NCBI GenBank assembly: GCA_016873495.1
Contig: VGXC01000032.1
Span: 1 to 32,221, forward strand
Reading direction: 5' to 3'
Origin: Nitrospira sp.
GTDB lineage: Bacteria > Nitrospirota > Nitrospiria > Nitrospirales > Nitrospiraceae
DNA length: 32,221 bases
The position numbers were made by a program, and so were the translations under genes. Below are positions 32,101 through 32,221 of this stretch, one piece after another (within the stretch, counting starts at the first letter, position 1; every line of letters starts with the position of its first letter). The notes under the pieces are model-generated. The model ran no database searches. It saw only the letters and a list, made by a program, of their open reading frames with translations, and had not been told where the DNA came from.

Positions 32101-32221
32101 CTAGTCTAGTTTTGGACGAGCCCTTTTCAAGATTCGCTCGATCAGACGCGGCAAATCCTCGCGTCGATGGTTGAACCGAAATTCCATCTCCTTCAGGTAG
32201 AGGACAAAATGACTCCGTCGG
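32101..32221 (-). CDS. IS1595-like transposase, C-terminal fragment (runs off window)
   Basis: The minus-strand frame is open from the window edge to a TAG at 32103-32101 and ends RRSHFVLYLKEMEFRFNHRR with EDLPRLIERILKRARPKLD. The YLKEMEFRFNHR segment matches the C-terminal part of IS1595/ISXO2-type transposases (Y-L-x-E-x-x-F-R-F-N-x-R). The remainder lies beyond the window, so completeness is unknown. This places a second mobile element at the right edge. Confidence 0.68.
   Translation of the reverse strand, partial: RRSHFVLYLKEMEFRFNHRREDLPRLIERILKRARPKLD

Noticed and set aside
30353-32221. A full CRISPR-Cas locus near the CARF protein
   Set aside because: I looked for regularly spaced direct repeats and other cas-like proteins and saw none in the window.

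Overview
The window looks like chromosomal DNA of a GC-rich Gram-negative bacterium. It encodes ADP-heptose enzymes for LPS, a monofunctional transglycosylase, MurJ, LolA-independent lipoproteins and periplasmic chaperones. The gene set, the many rare TTG/GTG starts and several families of degenerate intergenic repeats fit the phylum Nitrospirota, most likely Nitrospira. This assignment rests on gene families and remembered repeat types, not on a database match.

Layout. The window starts inside an IS3-family element (1-124) and ends inside the 3' end of an IS1595-like transposase (32101-32221). Left part: an HDOD protein; a LemA/TPM/TPM envelope operon; then, on the minus strand, a four-gene set of Spy/CpxP-like protein, ECF sigma factor, small membrane protein and second CpxP-like protein that resembles Cnr-type metal or envelope-stress modules. 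Next, on the plus strand, come murJ, ogt, dtd, an unknown protein, an isoaspartyl-peptidase-like Ntn hydrolase and a VOC protein; mtgA runs the other way, followed by engB and an AT-richer lipoprotein.

Middle part, minus strand: rfaE2 (hldE C-terminal half), mfd and two PpiC/SurA-type peptidyl-prolyl isomerases. Two very small plus-strand genes follow (49 and 58 aa), then two large hybrid histidine kinases, a Y-family DNA polymerase, a SprT-like metalloprotease, hldD and gmhA. Together gmhA, rfaE2 and hldD cover three steps of ADP-heptose synthesis. Right part: a degenerate GGDEF protein, a 32-aa Lys-rich protein, an orphan CARF-type (TIGR02710-like) CRISPR-associated protein, and a four-helix-bundle protein framed by a perfect 17-bp inverted repeat.

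Most notable. (1) Several genes without a Shine-Dalgarno sequence have a -10-like hexamer ending 6-8 nt before the start codon. The best case is gmhA, with TTGACA-17-TACAAT and the ATG at the expected +1, which suggests a class of leaderless mRNAs. (2) The CARF protein lies alone, with no CRISPR array or cas genes in view, and its ligand-loop and HEPN-type motifs look altered. (3) Four families of inverted-repeat elements lie between genes, and some supply codons to gene ends or linkers.
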